From: Cryptosporangium phraense
GTDB lineage: Bacteria; Actinomycetota; Actinomycetes; Mycobacteriales; Cryptosporangiaceae
Direction: 5' to 3'
Length of the DNA: 64,000 nt
NCBI RefSeq assembly: GCF_006912135.1
Contig: NZ_VIRS01000018.1
Location: forward strand, 1-64,000
Positions 58,463 through 64,000 of the stretch are shown piece after piece. The notes under the pieces are model-generated. The model searched no databases and was not told the origin of the DNA. It was given only the letters and a program-made list of their open reading frames with translations. The position numbers and the translations under genes are program-made. Each line of letters opens with the position of its first letter. Within the stretch, counting starts at the first letter, position 1.

Positions 58463-58669
58463 ATGACAAACATCGATCTCACTTACGCTCCGTGGCACAA
58501 GAGCTCGGCGAGCTCGGGCAACGGCAACTGCGTCGAGGTAGCTCTGATGAACGCCGTCGTCGCTGTCCGTGACACCAAGGACCGTGGCGGCCCGGCGCTG
58601 GTGCTCCCGGCGTCCGAGTGGCGGTCCTTCCTGGACGGTGCCAAGGCCGGGGAATTCGACCTGGTCTGA
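58463..58669 (+). CDS. DUF397 protein, partner of XRE regulator
   Basis: A 68-residue DUF397 protein: WHKSSASSGNGNCVEVAL, VVAVRDTKDRGGPALVLPA and WRSFLDGAKAGEFDL, the full domain. DUF397 proteins act with the adjacent XRE/DUF5753 regulator, in the manner of BldB/WhiJ-like pairs or toxin-antitoxin-like modules. Unlike the end of the XRE gene, codon use here is again mostly GC-ending. Confidence 0.95.
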   Translation: MTNIDLTYAPWHKSSASSGNGNCVEVALMNAVVAVRDTKDRGGPALVLPASEWRSFLDGAKAGEFDLV

Positions 58670-58679
58670 AACACGATTC

Positions 58680-58708
58680 CCCCGCCGCGTCCGAAATTCG
58701 CGGCGGGG
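58680..58708. terminator. Hairpin after DUF397 gene
   Basis: CCCCGCCGCG and CGCGGCGGGG form a perfect 10-bp stem with loop TCCGAAATT, 10 bp after the DUF397 stop. There is no T-run. It separates two convergent units. Confidence 0.7.
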
Positions 58709-58786
58709 TGGTGGTGTGCACGAGGAGCTGGTCGACCAGTTGGGTAGCACTGGTCGGTCCGGCCGGTTCAGCCACGAGCCGGTCGG

Positions 58787-59572
58787 TCAGCTCGCCGGGC
58801 GAATCGTGAGGTTGCGCAGTACCGCGTCCTCGCCCCAGGAGCCGAATCGCACCGCGCCGCAGTCGCCGGTGATCGGCACGGCGTCGTCGGTGAGTTGCTG
58901 CCCGTCGAACCACACGGACGCTTTGGTGCCGTGGACCTCGACCCGGACCACCGGGTCCGTGGCCGTGCTGGTCAGGCTGGCCAGCGTCGACCCGCTCGCG
59001 TCCAGGACGCGAACTTCCTGTTCGGACGGCACGTACTCGACCGAGAGCGCGGCCGGGGCGTCCGGATCGTCGGTCGCCCGCAGGCCCAGCGTCAGACCCG
59101 CCGTCGCCGGCGCTCCGGTGGTGTTGTCGGCCGCTGCGATCGCGTCCGTCGTGCCGCTGGTGTCCAGGTGGACGCCGGCCTCCAGCCGGCCGTCGCAGAA
59201 CTTCGCGTCGGGCAGGTAGGCGCCGCCGGTCGTCCCGTCGGCGGGCGGATGCACGGTGAGCCCCGACTGCGGGTCGCCGTCGAGAGTCGCGTCGCCATAG
59301 GCCGACGTCTCGGTGGGGTGCAGCGGTGGCAGGGTCTGGGCGTCGTCGGAGCGCGGGTTCGTCAGGTCGTTGGCCCGCATGCCGACCGCCAGCGTCAGAA
59401 TCACCGCGATACCGGCGACGATCGCCCCGATCCGCGCCGGGGCGCCCGGCCTGGTGCCGCGGAGGCTCAGCGCGACGACGAGGCAGACGACGACGGTGGC
59501 CGCCGCTAAGACCGCCTGGTCGGATCTGCTCAGGGTTTCCACTGGTTCGCCTCCCGGGTGCGCTGTGTCCAT
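58787..59572 (-). CDS. Membrane-anchored protein with LamG/glycanase-like exported domain
   Basis: A 261-residue protein with two close membrane helices near the N-terminus (DQAVLAAATVVVCLVVALSL, IGAIVAGIAVILTLAVGM). A soluble domain follows, with two cysteines (KFCDGRLEAGVHL and TGDCGAVRFGSW) and a beta-sandwich-like end (VVRVEVHGTKASVWFDGQQL). The pattern resembles LamG or 3-keto-disaccharide-hydrolase-like domains that bind sugars. The ATG 59572 or GTG 59578 could start it; neither has a clear ribosome site. Confidence 0.72.
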   Translation of the reverse strand: MDTAHPGGEPVETLSRSDQAVLAAATVVVCLVVALSLRGTRPGAPARIGAIVAGIAVILTLAVGMRANDLTNPRSDDAQTLPPLHPTETSAYGDATLDGDPQSGLTVHPPADGTTGGAYLPDAKFCDGRLEAGVHLDTSGTTDAIAAADNTTGAPATAGLTLGLRATDDPDAPAALSVEYVPSEQEVRVLDASGSTLASLTSTATDPVVRVEVHGTKASVWFDGQQLTDDAVPITGDCGAVRFGSWGEDAVLRNLTIRPAS

Positions 59573-59599
59573 GCCCACCGGGAGTGGGGTGTTAACCCC

Positions 59600-60043
59600 T
59601 CACCAGACGGTCGGGCGCAGGTGCCCCGGCCGGGCGACCCGCCGGAGGTCGGCCACTATCGCACTCACCCGCCTCTGGCCGAGCACGTCGACCCAGCCGC
59701 TGATCGCCTCGGTCGCCGCCTCGTCGGCGGCGCGCGTGCAGGTCCACCCCCGCTCGGTCAGGACGACGAGCTTCGCGCGCGCGTCGGCCGGGTGGTCCTG
59801 ACGTTCCACCAGGCCCCGATCTACCATCTCGTCGACCAGCTGGCTGGCCGCCTGTTTGGTGACGCCGAGGTGCTCGGCGATCGCGCCGTTGGTCGCACCG
59901 GCCGGGGCGCAGCGGGCGAGCACGTACCCGTGGATCGGCCGGAGGTCGAGGTAGCCGCGCTGGACCATCCCCCGGTGGATCTGATCGACCAGCGTGCCTG
60001 CGGCGCTCAGCAGGAGCGCGGAGAGCGCGAGTTCGTCGGCCAT
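59600..60043 (-). CDS. MarR-family regulator
   Basis: A 147-residue regulator: DLRPIHGYVLARCAPAGATN, IAEHLGVTKQAASQLVDEMV and RQDHPADARAKLVVLTERGW. The ATG at 60043 is chosen since the longer frame to 60076 would run into the operator region. It is divergent from the cupin gene with two tandem inverted repeats between, which it probably binds. Confidence 0.9.
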   Translation of the reverse strand: MADELALSALLLSAAGTLVDQIHRGMVQRGYLDLRPIHGYVLARCAPAGATNGAIAEHLGVTKQAASQLVDEMVDRGLVERQDHPADARAKLVVLTERGWTCTRAADEAATEAISGWVDVLGQRRVSAIVADLRRVARPGHLRPTVW

Positions 60044-60071
60044 GGGACGAGGATAATTGGTTGACGGATTG

Positions 60072-60107
60072 GTCAAGCTGCTTGACTATTTGGTCAAGTA
60101 AATTGAC
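60072..60107. promoter_or_regulatory. Two phased MarR-type operators, GTCAAG-N3-CTTGAC
   Basis: GTCAAG-CTG-CTTGAC (60072-60086) is perfect; GTCAAG-TAA-ATTGAC (60093-60107) differs at one base. They start 21 bp apart, two helical turns, on the same DNA face. They lie in the AT-rich spacer between divergent MarR and cupin genes. Confidence 0.75.
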
Positions 60108-60124
60108 TAAATCAGGGAGAGGCC

Positions 60125-60493
60125 ATGCCAGTTCTGTCGGAAGCGGTGGTTCACGAGATCCATGGCAGCCGGTTCAGCTCCTACGTCCGCCCGGGGTCGG
60201 GAAGTGTCGAGCTCTGCGCCTGGCGGCTCGACGTCCCGGCCGGTACGACAGGCGTGCCGCACCGGCCGAGCCGCGAGGAAGTGCTGGTCGTGCTGGGTGG
60301 GGCCGCCCGGGTGACGATCGACGGAGTGGCCCAGATCGCCGGCGTCGGCGACGTCGTACTGGTGCCGGCCGGAGCCGACTTCCAGATCGACGTCGACGGC
60401 GAGGAGCCGCTCCGGGCCTGGGTCACGACGTCCGTAGGCCTCACGGCCGAACTCCCGGACGGCACCACGATGACGCCGCCCTGGGCGAGTTAG
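60125..60493 (+). CDS. Cupin-domain protein
   Basis: A 122-residue single cupin barrel. Motif 1-like is GVPHRPSREEVLVVLGGAAR with His/Glu ligands, and motif 2 is GDVVLVPAGADFQ. A GGGAGAGG ribosome site precedes the ATG. Small cupins may bind metals as enzymes or sensors. It is divergent from MarR across two operators, so it is the likely regulated gene. The stop overlaps the opposing gene by 4 bp. Confidence 0.88.
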   Translation: MPVLSEAVVHEIHGSRFSSYVRPGSGSVELCAWRLDVPAGTTGVPHRPSREEVLVVLGGAARVTIDGVAQIAGVGDVVLVPAGADFQIDVDGEEPLRAWVTTSVGLTAELPDGTTMTPPWAS

Positions 60494-61068
60494 CGCCGAC
60501 GGACGATCAACTGACCTCGGGTGTTGCCCCAGGCGGTGCGCCAGGCGTAAGCCAGGCGCGCGCGGTCGGCCTGATCGACCTTGATGCAGCCGAGGGTCCG
60601 GTAATGACGAAACGGCGTCCCGGGGACGCCGCTGGAGTGGATGAACAGGTCGTTGCGGACCGTCTTGCGGTTCCGGCACACCTGGGTGGAGAGCGCCCAG
60701 ACGTCACCGCGGACGACCGGGTTGCCGGCCTTGAAATTTCGTAGGAATCGGACCGTGTACCGCCCGACCGGCAGCACCCCCCGGCCCTTCGCGCACTCGT
60801 CCAGCGAACCTTGTCCGCTGCCGGCCCGTACCGAAACGAACCGCCGGACGTTGTCCAGGCGGGTCGAGTAGTAGAGCGTCAGTTTGCTGTTCTGGGGAGA
60901 GCGGACGTTGATGTCGTAGTAGAAGCGGGGAGCGGACCGCTGGTAGTGCCGGTCGTATACGCCGGTGACCTGGGCGCCGGCCTGAGCGGGCGACGCCGTG
61001 AGTCCGACCGTGGCGATCGCGCAGGCTGCGCCGATCGTTGCGGTCACGAGCGTACGAATCTTGGTCAA
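60490..61068 (-). CDS. Secreted L,D-transpeptidase-like (YkuD-variant) protein
   Basis: A 192-residue exported protein. The signal peptide ends at AQA near residue 30. The YkuD-like core has IHSSGVPGTPFRHYRTLGCI with His144 and catalytic-type Cys161; the usual S/T-H-G-C-I is T-L-G-C-I, so the second His is replaced. Family members cross-link peptidoglycan by 3-3 bonds. A TTG start at 61068 is favoured because AGGAG lies 6 nt upstream; no ATG fits. Activity of the variant motif is uncertain. Confidence 0.75.
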   Translation of the reverse strand: MTKIRTLVTATIGAACAIATVGLTASPAQAGAQVTGVYDRHYQRSAPRFYYDINVRSPQNSKLTLYYSTRLDNVRRFVSVRAGSGQGSLDECAKGRGVLPVGRYTVRFLRNFKAGNPVVRGDVWALSTQVCRNRKTVRNDLFIHSSGVPGTPFRHYRTLGCIKVDQADRARLAYAWRTAWGNTRGQLIVRRR

Positions 61069-61249
61069 CCTGGTCTCCTCTCGAGTCCGCGCACGCGTAG
61101 CGCGGAGGAGAAAAGGACACAACAGGCGAAAACAACCCTCAGGTGCGGGTTGGTGTTTCTCGACTTGTCGACCGAGGCCGGGCGCCAGTAGTTCGCACGC
61201 GTCCGGGTACGTTTCCGGTGACACGTCCTACGCGATTTGGGAGACGGAC

Positions 61250-61675
61250 ATGGCGCTTACCAGCACCGCGACCGCGCACTGGGAGGGGAGCCTCTTCGAG
61301 GGCAAGGGGTCGGTCAACCTCGACTCCTCCGGGCTCGGGTCGTTCGACATCAACTGGAAGGCCCGCTCCGAGGGCGCGGCCTCGACCACCACGCCCGAGG
61401 AGCTCCTCGGCGCGGCCCACGCGGCCTGCTTCTCGATGGCGTTCTCCAACGGCCTGGCCAAGGCCGGCACGCCGGCGACCGCGCTGAACACGACCGCCGA
61501 CGTGACGTTCGTGCCCGGCACCGGCATCACCGGCATCAAGCTCACCGTCCGCGGTGACGTCCCCGGCATCGACGCGGACGCGTTCGCCGCCGCGGCCGAG
61601 GACGCCAAGGTCAACTGCCCGGTCAGCCAGGCGCTGGCCGGCGTCGACATCACGCTCGACGCCGCACTCGCCTGA
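61250..61675 (+). CDS. OsmC-family organic hydroperoxide resistance protein
   Basis: A 141-residue peroxiredoxin-like protein. Peroxidatic Cys60 lies in AAHAACFSMAFSN and resolving Cys123 in KVNCPVSQALAG. The N-terminal strands (ATAHWEGSLFEGKGSVNL) match OsmC. It reduces organic hydroperoxides, usually with lipoyl or dihydrolipoamide-type donors. GGGAG precedes the ATG. Interestingly lpd, a source of reduced lipoamide, ends 2.1 kb away. Confidence 0.93.
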   Translation: MALTSTATAHWEGSLFEGKGSVNLDSSGLGSFDINWKARSEGAASTTTPEELLGAAHAACFSMAFSNGLAKAGTPATALNTTADVTFVPGTGITGIKLTVRGDVPGIDADAFAAAAEDAKVNCPVSQALAGVDITLDAALA

Positions 61676-61678
61676 GAT

Positions 61679-62245
61679 TCACAGCACGGAGAGGATGGCC
61701 TCGATCGCGTCGTCGATCTCCGCAGCCGCCTCTTTGAAGTCTTGCTCGTTGCCGCCGATCGGGTCCTTCACGTCGAACTCGGTCGGCGGCGGCGGGCGCA
61801 GATATCCTCGTCGCAGACCGGCCGCCCGGGGCAGGTTACGCACCCGGTCGGTGAGGTGGTCACCCCGGACGATCGTGTTGCCGAGCCCCTCGACCAGCCA
61901 GGCCAGCTCCCGCCAGGTGAACACCCGGCCGAGCAGGTTCGGGTTGCCGGCGATGATGCGGTCGCGGTGCCGCCGGGTCGCGGTCAGCACCACGTCGGCG
62001 CGCTCGGCGGCCTCCGGGTCGAGCAGGCGGGCCCGGAACCCGGCCGTGTCGATCCCGCGTTTGGCCAGCTCAGCGGCGGCCAGCGGGTGGATCGGCAGCC
62101 CGGCCGGGGCCGAGGTGCCAGCGCTGCTCACCACGACGGTCTCGGCGACGCCCTGGTAGCGGGACTGCAGGCCGGCGACCATCAGCCGCTCGGCGATCGG
62201 TGACCGGCACAGGTTGCCGGTGCACACGTGCAGGATCCCACCCAT
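61679..62245 (-). CDS. Low-molecular-weight protein-tyrosine phosphatase
   Basis: A 188-residue phosphatase. The P-loop VCTGNLCRSP has Cys8 and Arg14 (C-x5-R-S), and the general acid is in DPIGGNEQDFKEA. It is longer than the usual ~160 residues owing to GLGNTIVRGDHLTDRVRNL, an insertion typical of actinobacterial members such as arsenate-reductase-like relatives. It could also act on arsenate or polysaccharide-export kinases. The ATG at 62245 is chosen; two ATGs upstream add a few residues. Confidence 0.9.
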   Translation of the reverse strand: MGGILHVCTGNLCRSPIAERLMVAGLQSRYQGVAETVVVSSAGTSAPAGLPIHPLAAAELAKRGIDTAGFRARLLDPEAAERADVVLTATRRHRDRIIAGNPNLLGRVFTWRELAWLVEGLGNTIVRGDHLTDRVRNLPRAAGLRRGYLRPPPPTEFDVKDPIGGNEQDFKEAAAEIDDAIEAILSVL

Positions 62246-62393
62246 GCATTCGATGGTTACCGACGAACGTGTCGGCGTCCACGGCATACATGTTTCGGAA
62301 CCGCTAGCAAGCCCCAAAAATGGGTGAACTGGGCGTGAGTCGGGAGCGTTTACCGGGTAGCCCTTCCAGTGCCACCTGGTGAGGAGGGTAGCC

Positions 62394-62708
62394 ATGGACC
62401 GGCCGCCTACGCGCTTCGACGTCAGCTCCATCGAGGGGAGCACCGTCATCCGTGTCGTCGGCGACCTCGATTCGGACTCCGCGCCCACGCTGCGCACGAT
62501 GCTGTCCAAGGAATTCGACGGCGGGCGCTCGGTGATCGTCGATCTGGCCGACTGCCCTTTTCTGGACTCGGTCGGGATCGGGACGCTGGTCTACGGCTGG
62601 AAGGCGGCCGACACCGCGGGCGGGCAGTTCCACCTGCGCAACATCGGCCGGTACGCGCAACGCGTCCTCGACCTGGTCGGCCTGTCCGACCTGATCCCGG
62701 TCGCCTGA
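62394..62708 (+). CDS. STAS-domain anti-sigma factor antagonist
   Basis: A 104-residue SpoIIAA/RsbV-like protein: VIRVVGDLDSDSAPTLRTML, VIVDLADCPFLDSVGIGTLV with the phosphorylatable Ser59. In its dephosphorylated form it should sequester a switch kinase and free a sigma factor. GAGGAGG lies 7 nt before the ATG at 62394. No kinase or sigma gene of that class is adjacent. Confidence 0.93.
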   Translation: MDRPPTRFDVSSIEGSTVIRVVGDLDSDSAPTLRTMLSKEFDGGRSVIVDLADCPFLDSVGIGTLVYGWKAADTAGGQFHLRNIGRYAQRVLDLVGLSDLIPVA

Positions 62709-62716
62709 CACAGAAA

Positions 62717-62744
62717 ACCGGCGCTGCCCTCGGGCAGCGCCGGT
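62717..62744. terminator. Bidirectional hairpin terminator
   Basis: ACCGGCGCTGCCC and GGGCAGCGCCGGT form a perfect 13-bp stem with a 2-nt loop. On the minus strand a TTTT run follows, which suits ending the GAF gene; on the plus strand it ends the STAS transcript. Confidence 0.85.
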
Positions 62745-62756
62745 CGTCCGGACCGG

Positions 62757-63299
62757 TCAGTTGGTGAAGAACGACGGCCGGTACTCCGGCGAGTGCCGGC
62801 TCGGGTGCTGTTCGAACGCAATGACGACGTCGGCCGCTGCCGCCTGCAGCTCGGCGATCTCGTCGGCGCTGAACACGTGTGGGACCTGCTCGATCACGCA
62901 GTGCGCCCCGAGCACCTGCCCGGACGGCGTGATCAGCGGGGCGCCGGCGTAGGCCCGGACCCCGTCGAGCTCCACCGCCGGGTTCGTGCACTGCATCGGG
63001 TCGCTGGTGGCGTCCGAGACGATGTACGGCTCGCCGGTCAGCACGGTCTGCGCGCAGAACGCCCACTCGGCCGGCGCGCCGCCGGATCGCATCCACCCCT
63101 CGACGCCGTGGGCGCCCGCGATCATCGCCGCGTTGTCGAGCATCAGCGTGGTCATCGCGGTCGGCATGTGCAGGTGCATCGCGGTGCGCATGGCGATCGC
63201 GTCCAGCTGCTGCCGCAGGTGCGGGTCGTCGAGGTCATAGTTGGCCAGTGCGGTCAGGCGGGTCCGGTCGGCCAGCCGGTGGTGCAGCAGGGTGCTCAT
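62757..63299 (-). CDS. GAF-domain protein
   Basis: A 180-residue protein that is a single GAF domain: MPTAMTTLMLDNAAMIAGAH, AFCAQTVLTGEPYIVSDATS, VRAYAGAPLITPSGQVLGAH. FCAQTV and D-x-D-like contacts suggest binding of a small ligand or nucleotide. It is coupled by ATGA to a 103-residue protein upstream. Such pairs may serve as soluble sensors; no output domain is present. Confidence 0.87.
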   Translation of the reverse strand: MSTLLHHRLADRTRLTALANYDLDDPHLRQQLDAIAMRTAMHLHMPTAMTTLMLDNAAMIAGAHGVEGWMRSGGAPAEWAFCAQTVLTGEPYIVSDATSDPMQCTNPAVELDGVRAYAGAPLITPSGQVLGAHCVIEQVPHVFSADEIAELQAAAADVVIAFEQHPSRHSPEYRPSFFTN

Positions 63300-63607
63300 G
63301 CCGGGCTCCCGATCAGCTCGCGGTCGGTGGCGATCGCGTCGAAGGCCGCGACCCGGATCTCCAGCGAACGGCCGCAGAGCGCGGTGATCGGATCGCTGGC
63401 CTTCATCGCCTCGATCACCCGGTCCAGCGCGTCCGGGTCGGTCTCGCGCCCGGTCAGTTCGGTGTCGCTGAGCAGCTGGTGCCAGATGCGGTCGGTGATC
63501 TCGGCGTAAACCTCGGCCAGCGCCATGTGCGCCTCGTCGAGGTCCGGCCGGGGCAGGCCGTACGGCCCGGACGTCGCGCCGGGCGGGGGGTGCGGGAGAT
63601 CGATCAT
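63296..63607 (-). CDS. Hypothetical protein coupled to GAF gene
   Basis: A 103-residue, mainly helical protein (LDEAHMALAEVYAEITDRIW, ALDRVIEAMKASDPITALCG) with a Pro/Gly-rich N-terminus. I do not recognise it. Its stop overlaps the GAF start (ATGA), so it is probably a partner or adaptor of that sensor. Confidence 0.72.
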   Translation of the reverse strand: MIDLPHPPPGATSGPYGLPRPDLDEAHMALAEVYAEITDRIWHQLLSDTELTGRETDPDALDRVIEAMKASDPITALCGRSLEIRVAAFDAIATDRELIGSPA

Positions 63608-63721
63608 GGTCGTCCGTCCTCACGTTCCGCCACCGTGAAACTACAGGCGGTTACGACAATGATCGCCCATAAAGTCCGTTTCGGCAAAGGCCGTGCTTCG
63701 CGGAGCGCGGTCGACGACCGA

Positions 63722-63766
63722 CTGGCCGTCGACCAGGCGCTCGAGCGAGCACCGGTCGACGGCCAG
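63722..63766. terminator. 13-bp perfect inverted repeat after lpd
   Basis: CTGGCCGTCGACC (63722-63734) and GGTCGACGGCCAG (63754-63766) enclose a 19-nt loop that itself contains GCTCGAGC. It lies directly downstream of the lpd stop on the minus strand and is most likely its terminator, though no T-run follows. Confidence 0.6.
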
Positions 63767-63776
63767 CGAAGAGACG

Positions 63777-64000
63777 TCAGAAGTTGATCATGTGGCCGGC
63801 CAGGCCGTGGATCGCTTCCTTCACGGCCTCCGACAGCGTCGGGTGGGCGTGCACGTTTCGGCCCACCTCGTGCACCGTCAGGTCCCACTGCTGCGCCAGC
63901 GTCAACTCGGGCAGCAGCTCCGTGACGTCCGGCCCGATCATGTGCGCGCCGAGGAGCTCGCCGTACTTCGCGTCCGAGAGGATCTTCACGAAGCCCCCCG
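63777..64000 (-). CDS. lpd: Dihydrolipoyl dehydrogenase, C-terminal end (runs off right edge)
   Basis: The last ~74 codons of an FAD-disulfide oxidoreductase, dimerisation domain: [40 protein letters not shown], and [18 protein letters not shown] with the catalytic His-Pro pair (HAHPTLSE). It closes FAD/NAD redox cycling of lipoyl groups in 2-oxoacid dehydrogenases. The rest, including the active-site disulfide, lies outside the window. Confidence 0.95.
   Translation of the reverse strand, partial: GGFVKILSDAKYGELLGAHMIGPDVTELLPELTLAQQWDLTVHEVGRNVHAHPTLSEAVKEAIHGLAGHMINF

Noticed and set aside
1-64000. tRNA or rRNA genes, transposases or integrases
   Set aside because: No cloverleaf with a GGTTCRA T-loop and no rRNA-like stretch was seen; no DDE transposase or tyrosine integrase motif was found. 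The resolvase-like proteins lack the catalytic Ser.

Overview
The window is very GC-rich, densely packed, and full of GTG starts, ATGA/GTGA stop-start overlaps and actinobacterial signature families: an XRE/DUF5753 regulator with a DUF397 partner, an XRE-TPR regulator, a LAL-type LuxR regulator, ECF sigma/anti-sigma pairs, TIGR03083-type DinB proteins and many TetR/MarR regulators. It is chromosomal DNA from a filamentous or soil-type actinomycete (Cryptosporangiaceae, Micromonosporaceae or a relative are plausible). The genus cannot be fixed from sequence reading alone. No rRNA, tRNA, CRISPR array, prophage or transposase was recognised. The only clear housekeeping genes are dnaE (43431-46973) and the 3' end of a dihydrolipoyl dehydrogenase gene at the right edge.

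Layout. 1-3.1 kb: a repeat tract, possibly the 5' end of a Pro/Ala-rich gene running off the left edge, then a quinone oxidoreductase, a membrane protein and an alpha/beta hydrolase. 3.1-9 kb: an anti-sigma-like/ECF sigma pair, a methyltransferase fused to a membrane-anchored exported domain, a GNAT enzyme, and a double-HTH MerR regulator divergent from an erythromycin esterase-DUF6194 fusion. 8.9-11.6 kb: a SipW-type signal peptidase operon with a TasA-like protein and a double-LamG protein. 11.8-19.5 kb: regulators paired with small enzymes, including a TetR/dehydrogenase pair divergent from a TetX-like monooxygenase across a perfect palindrome. 19.7-22.5 kb: a LAL regulator preceded by a GGGAAATCCC palindrome. 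22.5-23.4 kb: two adjacent decayed genes that each appear to have lost an internal segment. 24.1-28.5 kb: a five-gene sigma / zinc anti-sigma / ABC exporter operon.

28.5-43.4 kb: VOC, TPR, GNAT, MFS/TetR, hydrolase and DinB genes; a small AraC/VOC cluster bounded by half-genes (a half VOC and a half MarR); an XRE-TPR regulator with a SagB-type dehydrogenase; an orphan degenerate sensor kinase; a nitronate monooxygenase; a MarR/SDR divergent pair. 43-54 kb: a zinc-ribbon protein translationally coupled to dnaE, a membrane-anchored Ser/Thr kinase, a nitronate monooxygenase divergent from a TetR-thiolase operon, a DUF559 nuclease-like protein, and an MFS/HxlR pair. 54-64 kb: a PQQ-like lipoprotein, a secreted Asp/His/Arg/Lys-rich protein, two tandem resolvase-fold proteins without a visible catalytic serine, a mosaic XRE/DUF397 pair, a MarR/cupin pair with two phased operators, an L,D-transpeptidase-like secreted protein, OsmC, an LMW phosphatase, a STAS protein, a GAF pair, and the lpd 3' end.

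Most of the window is made of one- or two-gene modules, each with its own divergent regulator. The most cooperative units are the SipW/TasA-like/LamG operon (probably a surface fibre or adhesin export system), the sigma/anti-sigma/ABC operon (probably stress-induced export), and the XRE-TPR/SagB operon. All functional assignments rest on motifs read by eye; no database search was run.
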